Positions 45,208 to 55,296 of a stretch of DNA of 64,000 bases are shown piece after piece (position 1 is the first letter of the stretch; every line of letters starts with the position of its first letter). The stretch spans positions 99,176-163,175 of the forward strand of contig NZ_JAAAWP010000009.1 in NCBI RefSeq assembly GCF_010500915.1, read 5' to 3'. This stretch comes from Alteromonas hispanica. GTDB taxonomy: Bacteria; Pseudomonadota; Gammaproteobacteria; Enterobacterales; Alteromonadaceae. The position numbers and the translations under genes are program-made. Under the pieces are notes generated by a model. It saw nothing but the letters and a program-made list of their open reading frames with translations, was not told the origin of the DNA and ran no database searches.

Positions 45208-47511
45208 CTATTTTTTTTCAATTTTAGCCGTAACGTCGTGACGTAAGTCAAAACGGTCTAGCGTCATTACTTTTGTCCATGCATCTACAAAGTCGTTTAC
45301 AAAACGCTCTTTTGCATTGTCATAAGCATACACTTCAGCAACGGCGCGCAGTTCGCTGTTTGAACCAAACACGAGATCAACAGGCGTACCGGTGTACAGT
45401 ACTTCACCCGATTTACGATCGAAACCTTCGTATACCGATGGGTTGTCTGTTTTTCTCCACTTCGTTTTCATGTCTAGCAGGTTTACGAAGAAGTCGTTGT
45501 CTAACGCGCCTTCATTGTCAGTAAACACGCCGTGCTTGCTGTCACCCACGTTCGCTCCAAGCGTACGCATACCGCCCACAAGTACTGTCATTTCAGGTAC
45601 AGTTAAGTTTAGCTGATCTGCTTTATCTACTAGCATTTCAGTAGGCGAACGATAGCTTTTCTCAGCATTGTAATAGTTTCTGAATGCATCAGCCGCAGGC
45701 TCAAGCAACGAGAATGAGTTAACGTCAGTCTGAGCTTGTGTAGCATCGGTACGACCCACAACAACAGGCACAGTTACCTTAACACCCGCATTAGCAGCGG
45801 CTTTTTCAATGGCTGCTGCACCGCCAATTACAATCAAGTCTGCTAAAGACACTTTCTTTTTAGTAAACATCTGAGAATTAAAGTCATCTTGAATGGCTTT
45901 AAGCTTCTCAACAACCGTTTTGACTGTTTCTGGCTCGTTCGCTTCCCAACTCATTTGAGGTTCAAGCACAATGCGTGCACCGTTAGCGCCACCGCGTAAA
46001 TCTGATGCTCTGAAGCTAGCAGCAGAAGCCCACGCTGTTTTTACAAGCTCTTGCACCGATAGGCCGGTGTCTAAGATCTCTGCTTTCAACTCTTTCACAT
46101 CATCTTGTGAAATTGCTTTGTAGTCGGCTTTTGGTACAGGATCTTGCCAGATGAAGTTTTCTTCTGGAATATCGTTCCCCAAGTAACGCTCTTTTGGACC
46201 CATATCGCGGTGAGTCAGCTTAAACCATGCTTTAGCGAAAGCTGTTTGGTATTCCTTAGGGTCTGCCAAAAAGCGTTCTACAATTTTGCGATACTCAGGA
46301 TCGTATTTTAACGCTAGGTCAGCCGTAGTCATTACTGGAGCATGCATTTTGCCTTCAACGTGTGCATCAGGTACTGACTGGTGAGCAGATTCATCTTTTG
46401 GAATCCACTGAACTGCACCTGCTGGGCTACGGGTTTGTTTCCACTCAAATCCCATTAAGTTTGAAAGGTATAAGCTTGTCCATTTCGTTGGCGCTTGTGT
46501 CCATGCTCCCTCAAGACCACTTGTTACTGTGTCTTCTGAATGGCCTTTACCGCAGTTATTTTTCCAACCAAGACCTTGTTCTTCTAAACCAGCACCGCCC
46601 GGCTCTGCTTCTAGACAATCTGCAGGTTTATGTGCACCGTGCATCTTACCGAATGTGTGACCACCAGCAATTAACGCAACGGTTTCTTCATCGTTCATAG
46701 CCATGCGAGCAAATGCAGTGCGAATATTTTTCGCTGAGCCAAGCGGGTCTGGAACCCCTTTAGGACCCTCTGGATTTACATAAATAAGACCCATGTGCGT
46801 GGCACCTAATGGACGCTTAAGCTCGCCGTCACTCTCTTCACGGTCACTTGCAAGCATCTCAACTTCTGGTCCCCAATACACCATATCAGGTTCCCAATCG
46901 TCTGTACGACCGCCAGCAAAGCCATAAGTGTCAAAGCCCATATTTTCCATACCCACTGTACCAGCAAGTATCATAAGGTCGCCCCAAGATAGACTCTCAC
47001 CGTATTTTTGCTTTATTGGCCACAGCAGACGGCGCGCTTTATCTAGGTTGCCGTTGTCTGGCCAGCTGTTTAGTGGGTTGAAACGCATTTGACCTCCGTC
47101 ACCACCGCCACGACCATCTAGGGTGCGATACGTACCGGCACTATGCCATGACAAACGAATAAAGAACGGACCATAATTTCCATAGTCCGCTGGCCACCAG
47201 TCTTGCGACGTTGTAAGCAGTTCATTAACGTCTGCCTTCACCTGGTCTAAATCTAACTTAGAAAAGGCTTCTGCATAGTTAAAGTCTTCACCGAGCGGAT
47301 TAGAGCGGTTGTCGTGATCGCGAAGCTGAGAAAGATCGAGTTGGTCAGGCCACCAGAATTGGTTAGTTTTGGCTTGAAACGGTTTGGTCATCCCAGTGCC
47401 CTTGGCACCAGCAGGCTTGCTAATTTCATCGTTAGCGACTGCGCCTGTAGCACCCAGCGAAAGCGCTACAAGTGCAGAAAGCGTGGTTCTTTTAAACCTT
47501 GTCATGATCAT
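45208..47511 (-). CDS. katG: Catalase-peroxidase with signal peptide (periplasmic KatG)
   Basis: 767 residues, about 30 longer at the start than cytoplasmic KatG because of a signal peptide (to about GAVAND, residue 27). Distal site: [19 protein letters not shown] with Trp of the Met-Tyr-Trp adduct, Tyr in LIYVNPEGP, and the proximal His in [20 protein letters not shown]. The second, haem-less domain is complete to the end. It breaks down hydrogen peroxide as catalase and peroxidase; an exported form would act in the periplasm, like KatP in some pathogens. It has its own promoter region and terminator. OxyR sites could not be recognised upstream. Confidence 0.95.
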   Translation of the reverse strand: MIMTRFKRTTLSALVALSLGATGAVANDEISKPAGAKGTGMTKPFQAKTNQFWWPDQLDLSQLRDHDNRSNPLGEDFNYAEAFSKLDLDQVKADVNELLTTSQDWWPADYGNYGPFFIRLSWHSAGTYRTLDGRGGGDGGQMRFNPLNSWPDNGNLDKARRLLWPIKQKYGESLSWGDLMILAGTVGMENMGFDTYGFAGGRTDDWEPDMVYWGPEVEMLASDREESDGELKRPLGATHMGLIYVNPEGPKGVPDPLGSAKNIRTAFARMAMNDEETVALIAGGHTFGKMHGAHKPADCLEAEPGGAGLEEQGLGWKNNCGKGHSEDTVTSGLEGAWTQAPTKWTSLYLSNLMGFEWKQTRSPAGAVQWIPKDESAHQSVPDAHVEGKMHAPVMTTADLALKYDPEYRKIVERFLADPKEYQTAFAKAWFKLTHRDMGPKERYLGNDIPEENFIWQDPVPKADYKAISQDDVKELKAEILDTGLSVQELVKTAWASAASFRASDLRGGANGARIVLEPQMSWEANEPETVKTVVEKLKAIQDDFNSQMFTKKKVSLADLIVIGGAAAIEKAAANAGVKVTVPVVVGRTDATQAQTDVNSFSLLEPAADAFRNYYNAEKSYRSPTEMLVDKADQLNLTVPEMTVLVGGMRTLGANVGDSKHGVFTDNEGALDNDFFVNLLDMKTKWRKTDNPSVYEGFDRKSGEVLYTGTPVDLVFGSNSELRAVAEVYAYDNAKERFVNDFVDAWTKVMTLDRFDLRHDVTAKIEKK

Positions 47512-47962
47512 ATCTTCATCCCATTGTTGTTTATAGAGTAAACCAAGAAAACCCAGTGTTTTCCAAAAGCTATTACGGTTAACAATATATTTACTTTTAA
47601 CATCGATAAAGATAGATAGAAGTGGCCATTTTTGATAGTCGATTAATTGAATTCATTCGATAGCATTTTTCAATCAATCATTTTTTATTTTAATTTCAAT
47701 ACCTTACAAATTAAAAGAAAGTTTCATGAGATAATCGAGAAATCATTAAAGGCTATATGTGTGGAGTAAAAGTGGGCAAAAGAGGCGCTATTTCCTCACA
47801 AAGACACTTTCAGAGAAACGCCCTTGACCTGTGGCTTGTAGTATAAACCAGCGCCAAAAGGTACTAGGTCGGCGCCAAAACGGCGCCATTAAATGTACGA
47901 GTTTCAAGAATCGCTATTCCAACGATAGCTATTCCAACAATCAATTGGTTTCGACACCAGCT
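47512..47962. other. Intergenic region upstream of katG
   Basis: 451 bases. AT-rich near katG (promoter). At 47913-47942 there is a 15-bp tandem duplication (GCTATTCCAAC repeated), and GGCGCC occurs twice around AAAAC (a short hairpin, about 47871-47887) downstream of the chemoreceptor stop. No gene seen. Confidence 0.4.
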
Positions 47963-49705
47963 TTAACCGTCAATACCTTTTATGAGTTGGGCAAGCTCTT
48001 CTATTTTGGTTACAGTTGTTTTTACGAGGTTATCAATTTCATTTGATGACGATTGAGAGTTTCCTGCCAAAGTTCTCACTTCGTCGGCTACGACCGCAAA
48101 CCCGCGTCCCATCTCTCCGGCCCTTGCGGCCTCAATGGCGGCATTAAGTGCCAACAGATTGGTTTGCTCAGAAATTGAGTTTATAGTACCCACAATGGTA
48201 CTAATAGTTTGACTGGTTGTAAGCAACTCTTGCATTGCCCCTTGTGTGTCATTTACTGCTTGTTTGCGCGTAGATACGTTAATGGCAAAGAACACGTATC
48301 GCGTAATTTGACCGTTAAAGTTTTTAAGCGCGCTAATTCGTGAATCAAAAGCGAGGTACTTATCGTTATTTCTAAATTCTAGAATTTTAGAAACAAAGCC
48401 AGTCTTTTCGAGCTGAGTCCTGTCTTCGGAAGTTAACCGTGACATCAACTCTTTCGCAAAATCTTTAGAGTCGTAAATGCCTTTCAGTGTTTCTTTCAAC
48501 AATTTATTTGCTTCGACTAACCTTCCGTCCGGCTCCATTTCTAATAGTACCAGTGCACTGCCAATGGCCTGGAGCTTGTTAGTAAAATCAAGCGACATTT
48601 GTTTTACGCGGGTAATGTCGGCCTGTACGGCAATAAAGTTAGTCAGTTGCCCTTCATTGAAAACTGGGTTTATGGATAGCGACGTCCAATAGGGTGAACC
48701 ATCTTTACGGTAATTCAAAATTTCATCGTAAAAGGCGTCTCTGTTTTTAAGCTTTTGACGAATAACATCCACAGTTCTGGGGTCAGTTTCCTCACCTTGC
48801 AAAAATGAGCCAGGTTTTTTGCCCCTAACCTCTTCTAAACTCCACCCTGTTAAGCGATAAAAACCGTTATTTACATATTCAATAAGTCCGTCAGAGTCTG
48901 AAATAATAACAGCGTTGTCCGTCTCATTTGCCACTAGCGACAGCATTCGCTGTAATTCACGCTGTTCTACTTCCTCGGTTACATCTCTCACAAAAGCGGT
49001 GTAAAGAGTGCGGTCTGCAAGTCGTACTTTTGACAAAGACAAGCGTCCCCAAAGCAGCTCACCGTCTTTTCGCTCGACTCTGACCTCTCTGCTGGTGCCG
49101 ACAATCTTGTCCTGTCCTGTTTCCCTATTCGCATTAACGTAATTATCGTGGTTAGCCTGGATAGCCTTTGGTACCAGCATTTTCACGTTTTTACCGATAA
49201 CTTCTTCTCGTCTGTAACCCCAGAATTTTTCTGCCGAGGCGTTAAACAGCGTTACTTCATTATTTTCATTAATACAAACTACAGCATCTAACGCTTGTTC
49301 AAGAGTCTGCTCAACAATTTCTCTCGCTTCTCGCTCTTCTGTAACATCACGAACAAAAGCGGTGTAATGTTTTTTTCCACCCACGTCTACCTGCGATAAA
49401 GCGAGTTGCACCCAAATACGCTGTCCTGACTTGGTTTCCAGTTCCACTTCCCTTGAGCTGCCAACAATTTTATTCACACCTGTATTTCGGTGAGTATTTA
49501 CATAGCTATCGTGATTAGACTGATGCTCTCTTGGCACCAACATTTTTATATTTTTTCCGATAACTTCTGAAGGAGAATAACCCCACAGTTGCTCCGCTGC
49601 ATCGTTATAAAACGTTACATTATTATTTTCATCAATGGTAACTACAGCAAGTATCGATTGAGACAATGCCTGTTTTGCAGCGTTTTCTCGGGAAAAGAAA
49701 CCCAT
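47963..49705 (-). CDS. Soluble methyl-accepting chemotaxis protein with four PAS domains
   Basis: About 580 residues without transmembrane helix. Four PAS domains follow each other (about 15-130, 140-260, 265-385, 390-490). The first two share the segments EVIGKNxKMLVP and FVRDVTEE, so they look duplicated. The third has [15 protein letters not shown], a LOV-like sequence but without the flavin-binding Cys. A short MCP signalling hairpin ([38 protein letters not shown]) ends the protein. It would signal to CheA from the cytoplasm, perhaps through haem, FAD or small ligands. ATG 49705 has GGAG eight bases upstream; a longer frame reaches 49765. Confidence 0.88.
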   Translation of the reverse strand: MGFFSRENAAKQALSQSILAVVTIDENNNVTFYNDAAEQLWGYSPSEVIGKNIKMLVPREHQSNHDSYVNTHRNTGVNKIVGSSREVELETKSGQRIWVQLALSQVDVGGKKHYTAFVRDVTEEREAREIVEQTLEQALDAVVCINENNEVTLFNASAEKFWGYRREEVIGKNVKMLVPKAIQANHDNYVNANRETGQDKIVGTSREVRVERKDGELLWGRLSLSKVRLADRTLYTAFVRDVTEEVEQRELQRMLSLVANETDNAVIISDSDGLIEYVNNGFYRLTGWSLEEVRGKKPGSFLQGEETDPRTVDVIRQKLKNRDAFYDEILNYRKDGSPYWTSLSINPVFNEGQLTNFIAVQADITRVKQMSLDFTNKLQAIGSALVLLEMEPDGRLVEANKLLKETLKGIYDSKDFAKELMSRLTSEDRTQLEKTGFVSKILEFRNNDKYLAFDSRISALKNFNGQITRYVFFAINVSTRKQAVNDTQGAMQELLTTSQTISTIVGTINSISEQTNLLALNAAIEAARAGEMGRGFAVVADEVRTLAGNSQSSSNEIDNLVKTTVTKIEELAQLIKGIDG

Positions 49706-49961
49706 TTGTTTTACTCCAATACATAACCCTTCCAATATATAGGTGAAAAAAATGCTTTTTACCAATTAGACGGGAAAGAAGGAGGTAATTCGTGAAATTA
49801 TTACAATTAAGTTACCTTCCCATTATCGTCACTCTTTTATGGGAAAGCCTAATTACCAATGAAAAACAATAATTTAGCTTTCTATTTTGGCGTCAATTCA
49901 TACGGAATGATTTGTGCAAATGTCTTACGATAACGGAGAAAAATAGCATTAGGACAATATC

Positions 49962-52166
49962 ATGACTTCGCAGAATAATATTTTTGAGCCAGGCGAAAAC
50001 TGTTGGGTAGAGAGCAACGCTACATTCGCAGCTCCCCTTATCGACTGCGCCAATTATTATAAAGCGCTGCACAGTTCGATAGTAAAAGCAAAGCACAGCA
50101 TATTTATTGTTGGCTGGGACATAGACAGCCGAATTCGTCTTATTCGTGGTGAAGATGAAGCGCAAAGTTCAGCACCAAGCGTTATAAGCGACTTACTAAA
50201 ATGGAAAGCTGAACAAACCCCTGATATTCAAATTTATCTGCTGCGGTGGGACTCATCCCTTGCATTTTTTGCACAAAGAGAACTTTGGGCTAAAGAAGCA
50301 TGGGATGAAAAAACCCCCGATAATGTAAAAACCGAACTTGATGACACCATTCCTATGGGTGGGAGTCAGCATCAAAAAATTGTGGTCATTGATGACGAGC
50401 TGGTTTTTTCAGGAGGCATGGACGTATCTACTAACCGTTGGGACACCAGAGATCATCCTGTGGTATCTGAGGAGCGTGATGGGCCAGACGGTGAGTATGG
50501 GCCCCTGCACGACGTACAAATGGTATCAAGCGGCCCAGTAGTAGCTGATTTTTCGAAACTCGTACGCTGGAGATGGCAGCGAGTTGCAAACGAAACGCCC
50601 ATAGCTATTCGAGATAATGCGAATATAAACATTGATGCGCCAATTCCTGCTGCATGGCCAGAAAGCTACCCTCCTATTTTTAAAAACGTGGAGTGTGCGC
50701 TGGCAAGAACGATCCCTTTTATGGACGAGGTAGAACCTGCACAAGAAGTGCGCCACATGCTGCTAGACCTTATCGGCCAAGCTGAGTCATTTATTTACAT
50801 TGAGAATCAATTTACTACTCGTCAAGAAATAGCAGAAGAATTAAATAGACAGCTTAAGCTTAAGCCCAATTTGAATGTGTGTATTGTTAGTTCATACGAG
50901 CCGAAAGGAAAGTTTGAGTGCGAAGCGTTTTGGGCCAGTCGCATTCAATTTAAAACCATATTAGAGAGTGGTATTTCACCAGAAAGAGTGAAGATGACCT
51001 ACTCATCTATTGAAGATATGCAGGGAAAACGCGCGTACAAACGTATTCACTCAAAGGTAATGACCATTGACGATAAGTACCTTGTTATTGGCTCATCTAA
51101 TCTGAGTAATCGTTCAATGACACTGGACACCGAGATTGATACGGTTCTGTATGGCAATACACCAGAAAACAAACAAAGTGTTGTTAACGTTAGAAATGAC
51201 TTACTTGCAGAACATACGGGTAGAGCGCTGGAAGATATGCCCGCTATTTTTGAACAACCAAACCCTGTTGAGGCATTGATGCAGGGGCAAATTGCCCATG
51301 GCTATATTCTTACCGAGGTAAGAGACGAAATATTTACTGAGCAATCAACCGCAAACCTATTTCGCTCGTTGTCAGACCCTGAAGAGCCCTTGATTTCCAT
51401 TCCAACTCCTGACGGAACGGTTTTGCCCGCAAGAAACCCCAGGCGTAGAAGCATTATGATTGCCATTGGGGTAACCATTGTTGCAGTGATGTGTGGCTTA
51501 ATGTACTGGGCAAGTCAATCTATACCTTGGTTGAGCTCAGACAGTATTAATGCGTTTCTGGAAGAAAGTAGAGGAACCTACTTTGCGCTGCCTACGGTAT
51601 TAATGGTCTATGTGGTTGGTGGAATTTTGTTTTTCCCAGTCACCGTTCTTTCGCTAGCTGTGGCCGCGATATTTGGCCCAATTTGGGGGCCAATTTACGG
51701 AATGATGGGCGCTTTATTAAGCTCGGCAATATTATTTGGCATTGGTAAACTCTCTGGTAACGCTGGCTTGAAAAAGCTGGGAGGCCCCAAAGTAGCTGCC
51801 GTTGACGAAAAGCTTAAACGCAGCGGTATTGTTGGCGTAGCGGCTATTCGAATGCTGCCCATTGCACCATTTAGTTTAGTCAACTTGGTCGCCGGCATCT
51901 CATCTATCGGCATTATTCAGTTTTTGGTTGGCACATTCCTCGGTATGTTTCCGCCCATGATTGCCAAAGGCTTAGTGGGTGATTCTATCGCGCAAATTTG
52001 GCAAAACCCTTCTGTCGAAACCATCAGCTATCTGGTTGCAGGCATTGCACTTTGGGGCTTGATGATTTGGGGCTCTCAGAAATTTGCCCGCTACTATCAA
52101 CAGCGAAAGCAAGCTGCGAGCAATGAGAAACAACAGGATAATGAGAGCGAAGAATGTGTCGCATAG
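49962..52166 (+). CDS. Phospholipase D-like / VTT (DedA-type) membrane fusion
   Basis: 734 residues. The N-terminal two thirds form a PLD-family phosphatidyltransferase with two HKD motifs, HQKIVVIDD (preceded by GGS) and HSKVMTIDDKYLVIGSSNLSNRSM. From about residue 500 a membrane part follows: one helix, then a VTT/SNARE-associated domain with FFPVTVLSLAVAAIFGPIWGPIYGMMGALL and AIRMLPIAPFSLVNLVAG. PLD-type enzymes with this layout may act as cardiolipin synthase-like or phospholipid-processing enzymes. It overlaps the downstream EEP gene by 13 bp, so the two should be made together. Confidence 0.9.
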   Translation: MTSQNNIFEPGENCWVESNATFAAPLIDCANYYKALHSSIVKAKHSIFIVGWDIDSRIRLIRGEDEAQSSAPSVISDLLKWKAEQTPDIQIYLLRWDSSLAFFAQRELWAKEAWDEKTPDNVKTELDDTIPMGGSQHQKIVVIDDELVFSGGMDVSTNRWDTRDHPVVSEERDGPDGEYGPLHDVQMVSSGPVVADFSKLVRWRWQRVANETPIAIRDNANINIDAPIPAAWPESYPPIFKNVECALARTIPFMDEVEPAQEVRHMLLDLIGQAESFIYIENQFTTRQEIAEELNRQLKLKPNLNVCIVSSYEPKGKFECEAFWASRIQFKTILESGISPERVKMTYSSIEDMQGKRAYKRIHSKVMTIDDKYLVIGSSNLSNRSMTLDTEIDTVLYGNTPENKQSVVNVRNDLLAEHTGRALEDMPAIFEQPNPVEALMQGQIAHGYILTEVRDEIFTEQSTANLFRSLSDPEEPLISIPTPDGTVLPARNPRRRSIMIAIGVTIVAVMCGLMYWASQSIPWLSSDSINAFLEESRGTYFALPTVLMVYVVGGILFFPVTVLSLAVAAIFGPIWGPIYGMMGALLSSAILFGIGKLSGNAGLKKLGGPKVAAVDEKLKRSGIVGVAAIRMLPIAPFSLVNLVAGISSIGIIQFLVGTFLGMFPPMIAKGLVGDSIAQIWQNPSVETISYLVAGIALWGLMIWGSQKFARYYQQRKQAASNEKQQDNESEECVA

Positions 52167-52867
52167 TTTCATATAATATCCACAGTGGCGTAGGGCGCGA
52201 TAAACAGCATGATTACAAAAGAATCGGGCAATTCTTATCGCAAATGGGTGCAGATATTGTGTTGTTGCAAGAGATGGACACCCGCCCTAGCCACCGTGAT
52301 ACAAATCAAGATATCGATGATATTTGTGCCAACAATACCTTTCGTTTAACGGCTTCCCCCGCACTTACTGAACAAGATGGTTGGTATGGTAACGCGGTAT
52401 TAAGCCGCTACGACATTCTATCTAATGAAACTCTAGATGTAAGTCAGCAAGGTAGGCAACCGAGAAATGTTCAATTAGTACAATATCAGACAGAGGGTGG
52501 CCCATTAACGGTAGTAAATACCCACAAAGGGCTTAAAACTAAAGAAAGAAAGTCTCAGTTTACTCTATTGCACCAACACCTGAGAAAACGCTTGGCAGAA
52601 ACTCCTACACCTCTTGTACTTGGCGGTGACTTTAACGAGTGGCAGTTTTTCTCCAGAGCATTTCGGTCTTTAAATCGACTTCTTCATCAACAGAAAATGG
52701 GAGCCACTTTTCCAAGCCAGTTCCCAATTTTTTCACTCGATAGAATGTGGGTGTCGAAGGATATTAATGTCAAAAAATATACTAAAGTAAAAAATCGCAA
52801 AACAGCGGTTTTATCCGATCATTTACCTATTCTTATCGACATTGAATTGCCCAAAAATATCGAGTAA
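52154..52867 (+). CDS. Endonuclease/exonuclease/phosphatase family protein
   Basis: 237 residues with the EEP motifs: RIVSYNIHSGVGRD (Asn of the metal site), IVLLQEMD (Glu), VVNTHKG, LGGDFNEW and SDHLPI. The fold covers nucleases and phosphodiesterases such as sphingomyelinase-like enzymes. It starts inside the end of the PLD-VTT gene (overlap 13 bp), and no signal peptide is seen. The coupling to a phospholipid enzyme suggests a lipid phosphodiesterase/phosphatase rather than a DNA nuclease (inference). Confidence 0.86.
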   Translation: MCRIVSYNIHSGVGRDKQHDYKRIGQFLSQMGADIVLLQEMDTRPSHRDTNQDIDDICANNTFRLTASPALTEQDGWYGNAVLSRYDILSNETLDVSQQGRQPRNVQLVQYQTEGGPLTVVNTHKGLKTKERKSQFTLLHQHLRKRLAETPTPLVLGGDFNEWQFFSRAFRSLNRLLHQQKMGATFPSQFPIFSLDRMWVSKDINVKKYTKVKNRKTAVLSDHLPILIDIELPKNIE

Positions 52868-52874
52868 TAAATGA

Positions 52875-53894
52875 TCAAAGGGTAGCTAAATTTGTTCCAG
52901 CTATAGTGGTAGCAAACTCTAAATTACCGCACCAGTGACGCAACGCATGTTGTTCATATACCACCCTTTTTATAGATGACAGAGTGTTGACGATGTCTTT
53001 TTGTTGCGAATTATTTTTATGTGTAAACGCATAGACCGTTCGATACATATCTGGCTCGACAATTTTTACCGAGCCAACCAAGCCTGGTTCTTTAAGATGA
53101 AATATGGCTGACGTGGGAAGGATCATCACCCCTTCACCATTGATGACTTGTCGCAGTCCCGTCATCAACTGCCCAGAATAGGCATGGTCGTGATTCAACT
53201 TAGTCCCGGTCTGCTGCTCGAAGCTGGCGATCAACTGCCCAAGCGCATCTTTTGTACCGGGTGATATCAATGGTAGACCTTTTAATTCTTCAAAACGCAC
53301 GGCATTTCGATTGGTGAGAAATGCCAGTTCTTCTTTTTGTAATGATGCAGGAAATACAAGGTGCATTTCCTCTTGAATAAGAGGTATTGCGGTAGTGTGT
53401 TTGTCATCAATCGCTTCCCGATAAGAAAGCGCTATATCGACCTGCTTAGATTCAAGCCAGTCATTAATGGCATAAGAAGGCCCCGTACTAATCTCTACTT
53501 TTTTGTAAGCATTAGCCTTTTCTACCTCTGTAATTAGAGGCAAAGACACAACGTTACCAATGGACGGAATAACACCTATCTTGATTGTTTTTTCATGCAA
53601 GCGATTCAGCTCAACAACCGCATTTTTAGCTGCTTCCATTTGCTCTAATAATGCAACTGCATGATTGAAAAAAACCTCTCCAGCCGGGCTTAATGAAACG
53701 CCGGCATAGCTTCTATTGAAAAGAGTAGCCTTAACTTCTCGCTCTAAATTCGCTAACTGTTGACTCACGGCCGGCTGCGCAATATTCAGCGCCCGTGCCG
53801 CTGCAGCGATACTGCCTTTTTTAACCGTAGTAACAAAGTACGTTAATTGCTTTGAGTGCAAAGTTCGGCCTCTGAGGGATCTCTCATTTATCAA
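52875..53894 (-). CDS. LysR family transcriptional regulator
   Basis: 339 residues, LysR-type: QLTYFVTTVKKGSIAAAARALNIAQPAVSQQLANLE at the N-terminus, split over the helix-turn-helix, and a substrate-binding domain to about residue 305. It is convergent with the EEP gene (7 bp) and divergent from the TauE gene at 54428, which with the Tat aminotransferase is its likely target. The helix motif resembles CysB/Cbl-like and NAC-type regulators, so sulfur or amino-sulfonate control is possible (weak inference). Confidence 0.88.
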   Translation of the reverse strand: MINERSLRGRTLHSKQLTYFVTTVKKGSIAAAARALNIAQPAVSQQLANLEREVKATLFNRSYAGVSLSPAGEVFFNHAVALLEQMEAAKNAVVELNRLHEKTIKIGVIPSIGNVVSLPLITEVEKANAYKKVEISTGPSYAINDWLESKQVDIALSYREAIDDKHTTAIPLIQEEMHLVFPASLQKEELAFLTNRNAVRFEELKGLPLISPGTKDALGQLIASFEQQTGTKLNHDHAYSGQLMTGLRQVINGEGVMILPTSAIFHLKEPGLVGSVKIVEPDMYRTVYAFTHKNNSQQKDIVNTLSSIKRVVYEQHALRHWCGNLEFATTIAGTNLATL

Positions 53895-54427
53895 TATTCC
53901 GCAATGCAGTCAGCAAGCGATACGCAATTGAGATTGCAAGCGATATGCCATAGCGAATGGAAAACACTAATAAAAGCTAGGGTGAGTCCTAAAGAAGTAA
54001 ATATTTCTCCTCGATTTGTACATGACTTAATAATGCTCGCTAAAAAATGCTGCGCTAAAGCTTTCAAAGCGCTAACTCAGTGTTTATCTGTGCTTCAGAG
54101 CTGGCTCAACATTTTTATTATACCCCTAAATATTGTTCTTTCTTCCCTCTTAAGCGAAGAGATCTTAGCTTAATCGTTGATATGAAAATTTTGCTCTTGA
54201 TGGTGATAATCGGAGGCTTATAAGCGGCCAACATTTAGGTTTGTAACATTTCTGCACAGACTGTGGGCATGGGTGTTTTACCGTCGTGCAGCGTACTTAT
54301 TTTCAATTTCTTGTTTTGAACATCTCATTGTGAATTTCTTATTTTCAACGTTAAGTACAGCAGTTTGCTCATCAACGAAGTACTTCCAAGCATTTTTAAC
54401 AGTAATCGTCGACGGAGCTTCAGATAA
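53895..54427. other. Divergent intergenic region, LysR / TauE
   Basis: 533 bases. A 105-codon plus frame (53856-54173) has no Shine-Dalgarno or family match and is rejected. An 18-bp imperfect direct repeat (54304-54321 and 54332-54349, 15/18 identical) sits 80-125 bp before the TauE start and could be a regulator site. Otherwise nothing seen. Confidence 0.4.
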
Positions 54428-55249
54428 ATGGAAATAGAACTACTGTGGTTTGTAGTTACCTTGTGTATTACCGGCGCTATCGCTGGTCTTACCGCTGGCC
54501 TATTCGGAAATGGGGGCGGCTTTGTCGTGGTTCCTGCTCTTCTAGCGGTATTTCCGTTTTTTACTCCACCATCTGAGGAGTTGGTAAAAGTAGCTATTGG
54601 TACCTCATTGGCCTCAATCGTGGTATCGAGCGCACGATCTGTTATTGCCCACAGGGCACGAGGTGCCGTCGATTTCGATATACTCCGTTCATGGAGTATT
54701 TGGCTGATTTTGGGCGTTATAGGTGGTGTGGCCATTGCAGGCAACACTAGTTCAGATGCCCTAACCGTGGTGTTCGCATCTGGGGTTCTCTTATACTCTG
54801 TGTATTTTCTCTTTCCAGAATTCGTAGTGCGTCCCGGGCTTGTATTTGAAATGCCTTCCGGCAAAGGCAAAGCGCTTTTGGCTTTTGTTCTCGGAGGCTT
54901 TTCTGCATTGCTCGGCATAGGTGGCGGTACGCCAACGGTTATTACCATGGTGATGTGTCAGCGCTCTATTCAGCAAGCGGTTGCTACCGCTGCAGGAGTT
55001 GGCTTTTTAATTGGTTTACCTGGCGCGGTGGGCTTTTTATTTATGACCAACTCTCAGTCTTCTTCTCTCCCATTCGGCACCTTTGGGTATATCAATTTGC
55101 CTGCACTTATCGCTATAAGCATAGGTGCTATTTTCACGGCGCCTATTGGCGCAAAAATGGCGCATAACTTTAGTGAAATAAAGCTCAAACGCTTGTTTGG
55201 AATTTATTTGGTTATTGTATCTAGCGCCATGTTTTACAAAGCCATTTAA
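54428..55249 (+). CDS. TauE/SafE family permease
   Basis: 273 residues with about eight helices. Both family repeats are visible: GLTAGLFGNGGGFVVVPAL and FSALLGIGGGTPTVITMV. It is not the same as the copy at 16071 and lies near a LysR gene and an exported aminotransferase, so the substrate may be an amino- or organosulfonate rather than sulfite (inference). The ATG is 47 bp before the end of the next upstream AT-rich stretch; the aminotransferase follows 47 bp downstream. Confidence 0.88.
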   Translation: MEIELLWFVVTLCITGAIAGLTAGLFGNGGGFVVVPALLAVFPFFTPPSEELVKVAIGTSLASIVVSSARSVIAHRARGAVDFDILRSWSIWLILGVIGGVAIAGNTSSDALTVVFASGVLLYSVYFLFPEFVVRPGLVFEMPSGKGKALLAFVLGGFSALLGIGGGTPTVITMVMCQRSIQQAVATAAGVGFLIGLPGAVGFLFMTNSQSSSLPFGTFGYINLPALIAISIGAIFTAPIGAKMAHNFSEIKLKRLFGIYLVIVSSAMFYKAI

Positions 55250-55296
55250 GTCGTAAATCACTGTGACTATTACTGCTATGAAAAAGGAATAACACT

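Noticed and set aside
47512..47700. OxyR site upstream of katG
   Set aside because: ATAG and CTAT elements occur, but not with the spacing of four elements separated by seven bases.
48780..48850. LOV photoreceptor domain in the chemoreceptor
   Set aside because: The FLQG segment is there, but the Cys that bonds flavin in LOV domains is missing ([10 protein letters not shown]).
53856..54173. A 105-residue plus-strand frame in the LysR-TauE gap
   Set aside because: Starts inside the LysR coding region, has no ribosome binding site and no recognisable motif.
54325..54948. A 207-residue minus-strand frame
   Set aside because: Fully antisense to the TauE/SafE permease, with low-complexity Pro/Thr/Ser composition typical of a shadow frame.
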